From NCBI GenBank assembly GCA_037903355.1, contig JBAJFE010000047.1, positions 496,001 through 560,000 of the forward strand: DNA of 64,000 bases. Reading direction: 5' to 3'. The position numbers and the translations under genes were made by a program. Under the pieces are notes generated by a model. The model was not told the DNA's origin. It searched no databases and saw only the letters and a program-made list of their open reading frames with translations. Position 1 is the first letter of the stretch, and each line of letters starts with the position of its first letter. Below are positions 1-11,400 of the stretch, one piece after another. The DNA is from Trichuris trichiura (taxonomy: Eukaryota > Nematoda > Enoplea > Trichinellida > Trichuridae).

Positions 1-711
1 ATGTCCTAGACAAACAGTGTTTATTGGACGTAAAGATAAATAGAGCGTTCTGGACGCAGCTGGTCCCGTCCTCAGTGTCGAACGTAGCAATAGATTACAT
101 TGCCACATAAAATACTGACGACGGGATCAGTTGCGTTCACCCCATGTACATTATTACATAATTACTATTTCAGTTCCCCAAATTGATATCAGAATTTCAT
201 TACCTGTACGAACAAGTTAGACATGAAAATATGTTTTCGATTGCTCCTCAACATACGCTTACAACTGACTTACATAGGAGAGACTACATGTGCACTTTAT
301 CATTTGCGAAAGTTCAACTGCTTTGAGCATTCGTCTGGATTGTAACACTTTATACATTACTGCTAAGTATATTTTTTCTTCACCAATTCGCTGGACACAT
401 AAAAAAAAGCTTAAATTATGTTGACGCCGTTTCTCAGCTTAGCTTTTTGAACCCTGCCTAAAAACGGTTACTTTAAGGACGGTGTTTATGCAATCATTTG
501 CCTTACTTTAAATACTGCCTGTCGCTAATGTCTTCGCTAGTTGACCTTCCAAACGCTCAGAATCGCAGTGGAATAAAAGCACGTCAAGATCATGTGACCA
601 GTTCATTCCAGCGCCGCGGCTGACCGTCGGGAAAAACCACTAATATCTTATTTGAGTATACTGTCAGCCGACAAAGCATGTGTTCACATAAACGCTGAAG
701 CATGCCCTCAT
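1..711. other. Intergenic, downstream of MTO1
   Basis: I see no coding exon, RNA gene or clear repeat in this AT-rich stretch. It lies 3' of the minus-strand MTO1 stop codon and should contain that gene's 3' untranslated region and poly(A) site. Confidence 0.5.
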
Positions 712-3700
712 TTAGTTCATTTCATTCGACTGAGCGTCACGTGGTGATTTTGCCCTTTGTGCCATCGACTGTTTTTTTGAATAAATCATCAGCTGTACAA
801 GAGCCGAAGGAGTAATACCCGGTATACGCTGAGCTGCTCCAATTGTCTGCGGCCGATGAAGCCAAAGCTTTTCAATACAATCGGCTGACAGATTCAACTT
901 ATTGTAGTCAAGATCGTCCTGCAGACGCAACGAGTAGTCCCGACGAAGTTCCTCGATTCGAGCTTGGTCAGCCTTTAAGACAAACTCGTAATGACTGTCC
1001 ATTCGAATTCGCTTTTCAAGTTCCTCCATTTCGGTGTTCACCGAAGGCAGTTCGCTTGGGAATACTTCCATCAAACGTTGAAGCGGGATGTCGAATAAAG
1101 AGAGCACCTCGAATGCCGAATATCGACCTGTGGCACTGGTACCAAAATTCCCTTCTGGAATCAGGCATTTCCACTGATGTCGACTTTGAACGACCGATCG
1201 AAGCGCCTCGGTCATTCGTTGAAGATCGGTGAACATTTGAAAAAATGACGAATATCTTTCGCGGCTTACGCAGCCTTGTTGAAAACCTTTTGCCGTCAAA
1301 CGAACGTCGGCATTGTCCGGACGAAGATAGATGCGAAATTCGGCTCGACTGGTGAACATCCGGTACGGTTCGGACGTTCCCAACGAAGTCAAGTCGTCAA
1401 TCATTACTCCTATATACGATGTAGTGCGGTCAAGAACAAATGATTCTTTGCCAAGTACCGTAGACGCTGCGTTGATTCCTAAAATCACCTCACATATTAA
1501 GTCGACACGAAAGACAAGTCAACAGGATTTCTGGAAAAAAACTACAAAAATAAATATCTGCTCAACAATGCTTAAAATCAGGCCGTATCTGTGACGACAG
1601 ATATACATTTGCGGAAAATTAATGTAAAGAAAAGTGAAGCGTATCGATTTGCAGAAGGAAATGCAGTCGTTGCATTGGGTTGTTTGCTGGCCGCATCATT
1701 GCGAAGAGGCAATCGACGCATTAAAATGGACTAGCAGTGTTTGCGCAAGGAAGCGACAAAGTCAACCTGAGCGTTATAACGGATCAAAGCTGTTCACACA
1801 GAAATGCTCAATTCAAAATATAAATGGGCAGCCTTACTTAAGTTCGTGGAGAGGTAAGTGTCACTGCATCTTAAAGGAACACTCCTCATAAGTCGGCTTT
1901 CAAAGGGATAATTGAAAGAGAAGCAATGCACGCTCTTGCGATTGCCGCTCTGCATGTTGCGCTGTTCTATTACACTTCAGATTGCTGGCTATCTGCGCAA
2001 GCGAAAAAAAATATGACGGCTATCATTCCGCTGGAACGTAATAACACTAAGGTTATCAGAATAGTCGGAGATGCGGTTCAGCGTTTCAATAAAAACTGGG
2101 AAAAAAACCTGTACTACTTTCGACTTGACACAGTGCAGTCAGCCAGGAAGAGGTACTCGCCGTCCGCAACCATTTATGATATCAACTACACTATAAGGGA
2201 AACTGACTGCGAAAGGAAAACCGTAAGTACTACATGTATTGTAAAAAAATTTTTTAATTTCAACAACTCGGCAAATTACGAGCGTTGATTTATCTCACGC
2301 GAGTTTTCCTTTAGGTAAAAACGGCCAAAGTTCAAAAGAAGTGCAACGAGAAACGAAACGGAAGAAAGTTGTACTGCAATTATACCTTCCACTATCAAAA
2401 CAAGTTTTTAATCTTTGAACAATACGACTTACCGTGCTCGGAAAACGCAACGAAGAAAGGCTGATGCTCAAGCTCAATCGATAGAAAGAATACTTCGTTA
2501 TACTCACGTGCTTTTGGCAACCAATCGACAATTATAATGAATGAACTGCCTAAGGTAAACTTTTGGGCGTCTACTGAATTCTAAAACTGTCGTACAAGCA
2601 ATTTTAACATTAAAGATATTGTTTAATTCGTTAAACCTTAATGATGAAAACAGTTGAAACGGATAACGACGCTACAACCGTAAAGATGCGTGGTGAAAGA
2701 TTTAAACATCATTCAAAACATTACTGCGCTACCCTGTCTTATCCTAATCGACTTCGAAAAAACAGTCGACAGCCTGAGTTCAGATTGACAGTTTTCTTTA
2801 GGCAAAATTAAGCGGCAATCAGTTTTTACAAGGTCAAACTGACCGCGCATTCTGCAGCACTTTTTTAAAAGCTCTTCAAAACGGCTGTATGTACTTGTAG
2901 CATAAAAATAAATAAATAGCCAATGTGTAAACCCATGGATATTCGAATTTCTCATATAAGCTGCATGCGAGTAGGTGGATGATGATGACTTATTTTTAAA
3001 ACGGCATCGTAAATGTACAGTGCGAGCGGATACCCGTAAACAATTGTTCTTGTATCAGACTGTTAGATCAAATGTGCATCTTCTACAGAAGAAATGAGGC
3101 AAACTTTCATCTCAAACTGCATACGCAATAGTTTATCCCTATAAAAAATTGTTCAACTGCGTTTTCTGCACATTGTAAACAACTTTACGTCACTGACTCG
3201 GCAGCGAACTTTCCCTAAAAGCGTAAGCGCTTCACAACCGTCATTGATCTACTAATGAGAACACTGTAGCCCCCTTAAAAAGTGGATAATAATCAGCTTC
3301 TTAAAGTTCATGTAGTTAAACATGTAGAAAGCAAAATAGTGCGGGAATGTGGCTAACGAACAGATAGACCAAGTGGACAATAGCAGTTACCTGCATACTC
3401 AGTGTTTCAATGTCATCGGACGAATTCAATGGCTGAAAATCAACAGTTCACTTAATGCCTTCCACTGTCATACATATATGCATTCAATAAAAGATTGAAT
3501 GATGAATGTCTCATACGCTAAAGGCAGGAACAGACCATTCCCGAAAGCTTCGTGAATAGACGTTCCGAGAGTCAAACTTCTGTAGCAGCATTATGTGTCC
3601 TAATTAAGTAATGTTAACTTCTGCTGAAGCGGCAAAATTGGATCTGCGCATTGTTTCAACGCTTCGTCGCAATGAAGTTTACAAAATTGACAACGATTGG

Positions 3701-4047
3701 TATGTGCAATTTAAAACTCGTAGACCAACGACCTTTAGCCTTTTTCGAACAAACGGCTTCCCTTTCCGTATAAGAAGTAAGAAGACTGAAGTCCCAAAAA
3801 AAATTTCACTTTCAATTTCGGACTTAAAACAAATAAGCTCGCTTACAGAACTAGGAACAGACGGCTGCATATTACTACAAAGCAAAATCAATAGGTCCAT
3901 TATGAAACTCTCACGAGCAATTCACGTCAACTATCGATCCAGAATATAAAACATAATGAAAATAACAACAACAACGACTATTTTTACTGCTACTACCAAT
4001 GAATAATGAGTAAATGAGTAAGTGAGTACTAGTATTAGTAGGCTATT

Positions 4048-4098
<51 letters not shown>

Positions 4099-4191
4099 AG
4101 CGAAGAATGAAGTTGTAAGAAAAGGCTGAATAAATTATTAATGACTCGGTATTCTTCTTCTTCTTCTTCTTATTATTATTATTATTCTTAA

Positions 4192-4277
<86 letters not shown>

Positions 4278-5867
4278 CTAGTACTAGTAGTAGTGAATTT
4301 AGAGAAGCAAACGTTTGCAAAATGAAATGAATGCACTAATTTGATGCTGACAAAAAATGAAGTAAACTGTGTTCGGTCGACTTTTGGAAAGAAAAAGGAA
4401 ATTTTTCGCGTATTTAAAATACAATTCATTAAATATTATGAATGAATGAATGAATGACTTACGTGAAAACTTAGGCAATAGACCACTTGCAAACAAAAAT
4501 AATACTAACCAGCAATAATGCCCTGAGCAGCAGCTTCTTCATAGCCAGTTGTGCCATTAATTTGGCCACATAGGAATAATCCATTCATGAACTTAGTTTC
4601 CAATGAAGTCTTCAACTGACGTGGATCAATGTAGTCGTATTGGACACCGTAGCCTGGTCGAGCCAACTTGGCATTTTCCAAGCCACGTATGCATCTGACT
4701 ATCCTTTCTTGGATATCAACAGGAAATGTCATAGAAATCCCGTTTGGATAGACTAATTCAGAGTCGAAACCTTCTGGTTCTATCCAGACTTGGTGGCTTG
4801 GTCGCTGGAACTTTAGGATTTTACTTTCCAGAGAAGGACAGTACCTCAAGTTACACTAATCAGATGAACATTTAAATGGCTATGAGTAACTGTTAGTACC
4901 TCGGGCCATTCACTTCCTCCTGGACATGACGATTAAGGTGTATATGCTCTTTGACTAAAGCTGCTACTTTCTCGTTTGTTCCCGTCAGATAGCAAGGCAG
5001 CTGCAAAGCAGGATCTAGCCATACTTGTTTATTCGTAAAAGAAAATGGTGTCGGCTTTGGTTCACCCGGGAAACAATGCAAACCAGTAGTATCAACCGTG
5101 GAGGCCACAAGTCTTGGTGGAGTACCGGTACGCAAACGAGATAGGCGGGCACCCAACCGTTTTAACGATGCCGATAAACCGTAAGAAGCAGATTCCCCAA
5201 TTCGCCCTGCTGGCCATGTCTCAAGACCCAAAAAAATTTCGCCGCTTAGGAACGTGCCTGTAGCTATAACAACGCTACGGCAAGGCAGCAAGGTTCCACT
5301 GGAAAGAAGGACGCCGCAAACTGTTGGACAAGAGTCTATAACGTTGATCTTCAAGTCCTCTACGGAAGCCTCTTCAATGCTCAAGTTCGGTGTATTCAGC
5401 AATTCTTTCTGCATATGCTTTTTATAAAGTTTTCTATCAATTTGGGCACGGTAACCCCAAACGGCGGGTCCTAAAAGTGAACCACAACTCAGCTAGACGA
5501 ATACTGGAGTATCTCTACGACAATATAGCGGCATTTTAATAGCAATAGTAAGTTAGAGAGAAAGTGAAAGTTCGGACAACTTACCATGCCTTCGATTCAG
5601 TATTTGATAATTGCAACCCGAAAGGTCACAAATGCGGCAACAAAGACCGTCCAAGGCGTCCACTTCCCTCATCAAATGTCCCTTACCAATGCCGCCAAAG
5701 GAAGGGTTGCAAGACATTTCTCCTACTTTTTCAAATTGAGGAGTGACGAGAAGCGTACGGCAACCCATCCGAGAGGAAGCAGCTGCTGCCTCACATCCAG
5801 CGTGCCCACCTCCAACAACGATAACGTCCCAAGGGCTTGCTTTCATTAAACGAGCGAACAACCTCAT
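712..5867 (-). CDS. MTO1: MTO1/GidA: mitochondrial tRNA uridine-34 carboxymethylaminomethyl-modifying FAD protein
   Basis: Four minus-strand exons: 5867-5585, 5470-4900, 4844-4510 and 1478-712, totalling 1956 bases and 651 residues, the usual length of the family. All joins keep frame and use GT...AG. The protein starts with a short basic, arginine-containing leader compatible with mitochondrial import, then a dinucleotide-binding motif [12 protein letters not shown] (about residues 17-28) and the family segment [14 protein letters not shown]. The second signature [12 protein letters not shown] is rebuilt exactly across the exon 2/3 join, and [12 protein letters not shown] lies in exon 4. MTO1 works with GTPBP3 (MnmE partner) to modify the wobble uridine of mitochondrial tRNAs. 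The start at 5867 is the first Met of the frame; a second Met lies at 5846. The third intron (1479-4509) is 3 kb, far larger than the other two (114 and 55 bases), and holds an antisense gene and a microsatellite. Confidence 0.95.
1926..2464 (+). CDS. Secreted cystatin-like protein lacking the QxVxG inhibitory loop
   Basis: Two plus-strand exons, 1926-2222 and 2315-2464, joined by a 92-base intron (gtaagt...ctttag), give 148 residues. The N-terminus ([20 protein letters not shown]) looks like a signal peptide. The mature part follows a type 2 cystatin: a helix-like [16 protein letters not shown] segment, then ARK before the first inhibitory loop, an ETDC strand end, and three further cysteines (KKC, YCNY, LPC) spaced for the two classical disulfides. 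The position where cystatins have QxVxG reads RYSPS, so papain-type protease inhibition is doubtful. The gene lies entirely within intron 3 of MTO1 on the opposite strand. Trichinella encodes a multi-cystatin-like-domain secreted protein also reported to lack this motif; a relationship is my inference. The assignment rests on cysteine pattern and local similarity. Expression is unproven. Confidence 0.65.
2465..4048. other. Remainder of MTO1 intron 3, no supported gene
   Basis: This intronic stretch holds a 112-codon open frame at 3611-3949 (plus) without recognisable domain, signal peptide or splice support, and otherwise AT-rich sequence. An AATAAATAAATAG run near 2908 might serve as poly(A) signal for the nested cystatin-like gene. 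Confidence 0.4.
4049..4294. repeat. Compound trinucleotide microsatellite
   Basis: Seen directly: an (ACT)n run at 4049-4098, a spacer of about 50 bases, a (TTC)n run at 4151-4170, an (ATT)n run at about 4171-4246 interrupted once, then an (AGT)n run to 4294. The ACT and AGT runs are reverse complements, so the block can fold into a long hairpin with the ATT run near its loop. It lies in MTO1 intron 3, about 215 bases from the intron's 5' splice site. Confidence 0.95.
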
Positions 5868-6507
5868 CTTTCAAGTTATCAAGTTGGCTTTTGTTCTGCT
5901 AACGCAAAACTATTGCGCCCGATCAATTCAGTCACAAATAAGGAAAACAATTACAACTTTACCTATTTGCAAATAGAACTTTAATTGACTGATAAGACCA
6001 CAAATTAGTCAGATACCGTTTAAAGATGCGCAGGTTAGGTTTCACCTTACTTGACAATCCTAAAGCTTGCGCATGAAAAAGCCTACCAGTTATACTGTAC
6101 CGTTTACCGTACTTATTCCTGCGCAAAGCTAACCATTAAACAAAAACGGGTTTTTAGAAACCTGACCATCTAGTGATTTCAGCCTTTTGATTTGCAGGTT
6201 GCGACTACGGCTTCCTAAGGCGTCCCAAAGAGCAGCTGCGCACGAGAAGTATAACACTGTCGTTACAAGAAAAGATCAGCTCATCAAACTTATTTTACAA
6301 TCACTGTTTTTTTCCATCTGAGAATGTACACTTTTAGCCCTAAAATACATCCTCAGCGCAGCACCACGTATACCTGAACGGACCAATCAGCTTTGCGATT
6401 AAACTAGCCAATCGGAATTGGCGAAGTAAATCTTAGCAGTTTACTAAATCACTTGAATTGCATATCATAAAGTCGTTATTACGATATATTTCTCTAAAAA
6501 AACAGAT
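5868..6507. other. Intergenic between MTO1 and EME1
   Basis: 640 bases between two minus-strand genes. No exon is visible. It must carry the MTO1 promoter or trans-splice region and the EME1 3' untranslated region; no clear motif was identified. Confidence 0.5.
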
Positions 6508-8433
6508 TTACTGCAGTACAAGATTAGGGTCTTTGCTGGTAAGTGCGAGAAATACTTTCTTAGAGTAAGCTTCACCAAGTCGCCTGTTAAACCCGTTTTT
6601 CGTTTCAATCACCAAATTTGCCAACAGCGTTTCCTTTTCTTCAACAGAAGATAGCTTGTCATAAGCTTCTAACAGTGCACGCGGACAACCGTACTTTTTG
6701 GCTACTGCTTCCGCTCCCTCGGGAAAAGATCGTCCGAAACACTGTTCCAAAACCTGCTTCCACAGTTTCATAAAGCCAGAGCCGGTAGTACGGTCAACTC
6801 GAACACCCTTTGCCACTTCGCCTTCAGGTAGGAAAGCAAATTTATGCACATCCGTTCGCAGGGTTTTATACTCTCTTTCGGCTATAGCACGACAAGTGTC
6901 AATTGCTTGCTTGGCCACTTCTTCCAAACCGTCTAGCGGATAGCAGCAAATATTTTTTTCCATCTGTAGGCGTACCAATGCTTGAGTGACCACATACTTT
7001 GATACAATAACTTTGCATTCGCTGAGAACTGGAAAACGGGCCTTCGTGAGGGCAGTCTCCTTGTTGGTCATACGAGCGTGTATACTGGCAGCTTCATATT
7101 TTCGCAAGTCGTTGAAATAGACTGATAGCCTTAGGACTAAAGCCGTTATTCTTACTTTCAATGGGTGGAACTGATCTTCAAGTTCAGATGCTCGATTAAG
7201 CAAACTGGAAACGCCAACATCAGGGAAGTCCATTGGGCGTGCGTTTACAGTATTGTACGCAAGCTTAACAAATTCCTGAACATCCATAATCCAAAGTATT
7301 TCTTCATCCGTCACTCTGTTCACCTCGGAAGGAACAGGTTCGACTTTGGGGCGACAAAACCCAATAACATTCTTCCATACCATACAACGGGCTTCGACAT
7401 AATTCGGATAATCTTGTGATCGACACTTTTTCATGTTTGCAGTCAAGTTGCGCTCGATCTCTTGCTCCAGTTGCTGAACATAAGGAAGCCTTGGATCGAT
7501 AAGTATAGTCGACTGGCTTAGTATGCGCTCTGCTGTCCACCTTGGCACTTTATCCGATTTTGAACTGGCTTTCTTTGCCTTCTTTCGACCTTTTACGTTG
7601 TCATCAGCATCATTTTTTCCCAATGGATCGCCGGGAATGCCTTTTCTTCTACGGTTGCTTTTTTTCTCCTTTTCCGCTTTATCCACAATAACAATTGTGT
7701 CGATGTCATCGTCGCTAAGATCAGAAAAAGTGTCTTCGCGATATGACGGAAAACGCCCATCGTCCATTGCGACTGAAATTTGCAAAGCACCGGAGCTTAA
7801 GGGCAATTACAGAAACGCTTTTCTGAATCGGTAACAAAAGACTCAGTTCTGCTTTCAAATGGAGTATCCTGCTTTTTAACTTGAATAAGTGAACTATTAA
7901 CATATATGCTTCCGGTGGAAATATAAATTAAGCAAAACAAGCATTTCTGCCCTTAAAATGACAAGGATTAATGCGGATATCGTAGTATTAAAACAACGAC
8001 GCATAATTATACGCTGTACATGAATATTTTGGAAAGAGGCATTCGTCCTATGCAAATGACTGAACATTTAAATTTTATACTTTCAAGCCACCTGAGGTAT
8101 ACAAATGGAGAAAGAATGAGCTGTCAAAGCCTTGCCAAAAGTCTACTAATACCCCTTGGCTAAACATGGATATTACTATTTAATGACAAGATGTCTGTTA
8201 CGTTGCTCAATGATCAGCTAGAAGAAATGAAAATGCAACAAGCGAATGCTACGGACAGAAGCTTATGTAAATGTATATAACTTACGTTCTGGATTTGCGG
8301 CGCTTTCGGGTCTCAAAACTTTTTCTACGAATGCAGAACAATCATCGGATACAGAAGCCGGCGTTCGATCCTCAATTGTGAGTTCAGGCGAGCTACCGCG
8401 GAGATCAATGACGTCGTCATCGTTACATTGCAT
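6508..8433 (-). CDS. EME1: EME1-like non-catalytic subunit of the MUS81 structure-specific endonuclease
   Basis: Two minus-strand exons: 8433-8286 (49 codons plus one base) and 7772-6508, joined in frame through gtaagt...tttcag, giving 470 residues. EME1/Mms4 pairs with MUS81 to cut replication-fork and recombination intermediates. The N-terminal third is acidic and then lysine/arginine rich, as in family members. The C-terminal half shows the EME1 pattern: a long helix ending VRLQMEKNICCYPL, AIAEREYKTLR, the segment GVRVDRTTGSG followed by W at the nuclease-like/HhH boundary, and a helix-hairpin-helix tail ending LGEAYSKKVFLALTS. The ERCC4 catalytic ERKxxxD motif is not seen, as expected for the non-catalytic subunit. 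Exon 2 alone is open upstream to 7806, so a single-exon reading starting there or at the Met at 7767 is possible; exon 1 is supported by its matching phase and strong donor. Overall similarity is modest. Confidence 0.75.
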
Positions 8434-11400
8434 CGTTGGAGCCGAACGGAATCAAATCTCAAAGAAATAAATGTACGTAAGATTAAACAAAAAAGGAAAT
8501 AGACATGCACACGCGTACGACGAATAATTCGATCTGCGAAGCACCGTCGTTGAGCATTTTCAAAAACACAAAAGCGGCAAGTTGGAGCGCAGCAATCAAG
8601 ACTGTATCTTTATTAATCTAAACTGGGCATTATTTGGCAAAAATAATGAGCGCACGAAGCTTATTTTCAACGTTTTCAACACAATTTCGCAAACCATTTA
8701 CAGTATCTAATGAGTCTGCAGGTTCAATAGTGTAAAGGGTAAAAAATTTACTGTTCTTCGGGACAGTGACAAAACATTAGGTATACAGTTAAATACCGTA
8801 CGAATGGCTGCGTTTTAACTGATGTGCTACAACTGGTCTGTAATCAAAGCAAGCAAAAATCGGGCGTTAGTGACCATAAGAATTCAATTCCCGAGATTTC
8901 CCTCAAGCTTGATTTTCGTCATTTCAACAACGTTGGTGACGTTTAAACAGAATTAGGCAGCATTGAAAGCTCTGAGAATTAAATTCCTACATTTGCCGTG
9001 CCGGTTTCATGCTCGTAATGACTGCATACATAATACATTACGTCATCAGTTTGAAAATTTTATTTTGACAGTTTAGTTAGGTTAGTAGACTACGAACAAT
9101 CTCATTACGAGCATTTAGTTGTTCTAGCAAGAAAGCAAAATGAGCAGCTCTATAAGTACCTGTTTATCAGCTTTTGTAAGTGCGTGCAGTTAAACAAAGC
9201 TGATGTAATATTTATTGCTTCTTTCTTAAATTAAGTCGAGTTTTTAAATGCTTCATGCAAAAATCGGTGTCCATATTTCCAAAAGTCAGGCTACTGACTT
9301 TCTGTTTTACTTGTCGTTTAGATATATGGCTCTGGCGGCCGTTGGCTCACTACGGGAATAACTTCGCTAGAAGTAATGTACTTTTCTTGTGAGCAAATTT
9401 CAAGCGGCGAAATGCAAGCATTTGCGGAAAGACTTTCCCCGAATCGATTCCACCACGAATTATGACAAAAGACTTGATGAAGTCACTTCGAAACAAATGT
9501 ATTCGCATTATACGCATTAGATATTGTTAACAGTGCGTCGCCGAAAATTATCTGCTCAATCTATAACATATTTTTCAGTTATGTTGGGTCAGTTTCGCAG
9601 AGTAGTCGTGGCAAACTTTAATAGCAACTTAGCCTCGTTTCCGCGAAATCTTGCCCAGTATGCGTTACTACAAGTACGCATTATGAGTAGTAAGTGAATT
9701 TATCTTAACACTTAGTTTTACAGGTTAAGTGACAAAAGATAAAATGAACTGGGTGACTTTAGGCCTTTTTTATTCTAGTCGATTTATCTCTGACGACAAG
9801 GATGACATGTTGAATGATATGAAGTGCCTGACCTATTTCTAGTTTGTCTGAGCAAAGTTGGAAGGGAAAGTGTTTGCACAACTGTTATTTTACCGTCTCA
9901 CCTTTGTACGCATCAAATGTGTCGTTGGCACAACCAAAAAAAGTTTGAGAAATGCTAATAATATAACGGCTGTTCATTTGTTGGTAGTAAATGAGTACGT
10001 CTTGTTTTCAACCTTGCTCAGTATGATACAGTTTCCAGAAGGTCACCAGCTTTTCAAATTTCAATTGAATTTTAAATCAGATCGATTATTTAAATGTCAC
10101 TGAGACGAAATTGTCTCTAAGTCAGTAATGCAATCGCTGTCTTTGGTTGTAACTTCCTTATCATCAATGCCCCTCAATTTGACCATAGCTCAGCTTCCCC
10201 TATTTTCGTTTACTGACTTCACCCGCTTTCTTGATTGACGACGCGATAAAATTATTGACTTTTTTATGATTATTTATTTGCATACTGTTTGATGTAATCA
10301 AGTTTTTACATTGAAAACGTGCTCGGTGACCTTCGTGCACGTTCACGTTACTCTGTGACTGTAGCGACTGCCCTGTTGCAGCTTGTTCTAATTTTTGCAT
10401 AACTTAACGAAACGATTGCAGCATCGTATTGCATCAGCGAAGAAAATTTCGCTTGCTTGTTTTTCAGCTCATTTAAAACCGCCGTAAACTTGCGTAAACT
10501 GACTTAATCGTATTTCAAACATTTCGAATGCAATTTTAGTTTCTGTGCGGTTGCCATTTCACTGAAATTTCTAATAGTACGCTGAGTGCGATGGGAAAAA
10601 AATGATTGTAAAAGTTAATTGAACTTTTAAGCACTGTTCCAAAAATTCGAACGTCACAACTGCAGTCAGTGGGGTTCGTTCACACGGTTCGTATGCATTC
10701 GCGCTTTGCCGACGAAGATAAGAAGACAGTTTTGAAATTTGAATAGTTTTTGCTTAAATGCCGCAACGGACGTTTGACGACCACGTCAAAGTGGTGTTTT
10801 GCTGAGATCGATAAAACAACATTTCACGGAAGTTGAAAATGCACAGCTTTTTAAGAGTTATGCAAAACAGAAGTTCGTAAAATGCATTAGTGGTGTTGAA
10901 GACGTAACAATATATCTTTTATCTATGGTTGTCGGATAATGCAAACTTTTATAGATTTGGGAAGCATTTGACGGTATGGTCCATAGGATTATGGACCTTC
11001 TTTCCGTGAAATCGATTTATTAGGACTTCAAAACATACCTTGCTGTTCTCTCGTAGATACATCCATCGTAAGCTATTGGCAGTTAACTGGAGATCTCAGA
11101 GCTTAATGTTTTAAAAATAACACATTTTCTTGTAGGCGGGAAAAGCCTTGTTGACGTTATTGCCCCATTTCTGGCAATCCTAGGCGATCCATTATTCTCA
11201 TAACTTAAAAGCCCATATATTTTTTAAGTCTTACAACCCTATCGAACCTATGCGTTAGTATAGCAAAGCCAAAAAGAAAATCTGCGTTTTATTTTTTGAG
11301 CAGAAGTGTAAACACAGAGCCCATGGAATTGTCGTACAGGCATAGCATGTAGATAATTTTGCGCACTGCTATAGTTCAGCAGTTTTCTAGGGATGAGCAT

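Noticed and set aside
843..1594. Plus-strand frames opposite MTO1 exon 4
   Set aside because: Shadow of a conserved exon; no independent evidence.
3611..3949. 112-codon plus-strand frame in MTO1 intron 3
   Set aside because: No recognisable domain or signal peptide. It could be an additional nested gene but nothing supports it beyond openness.
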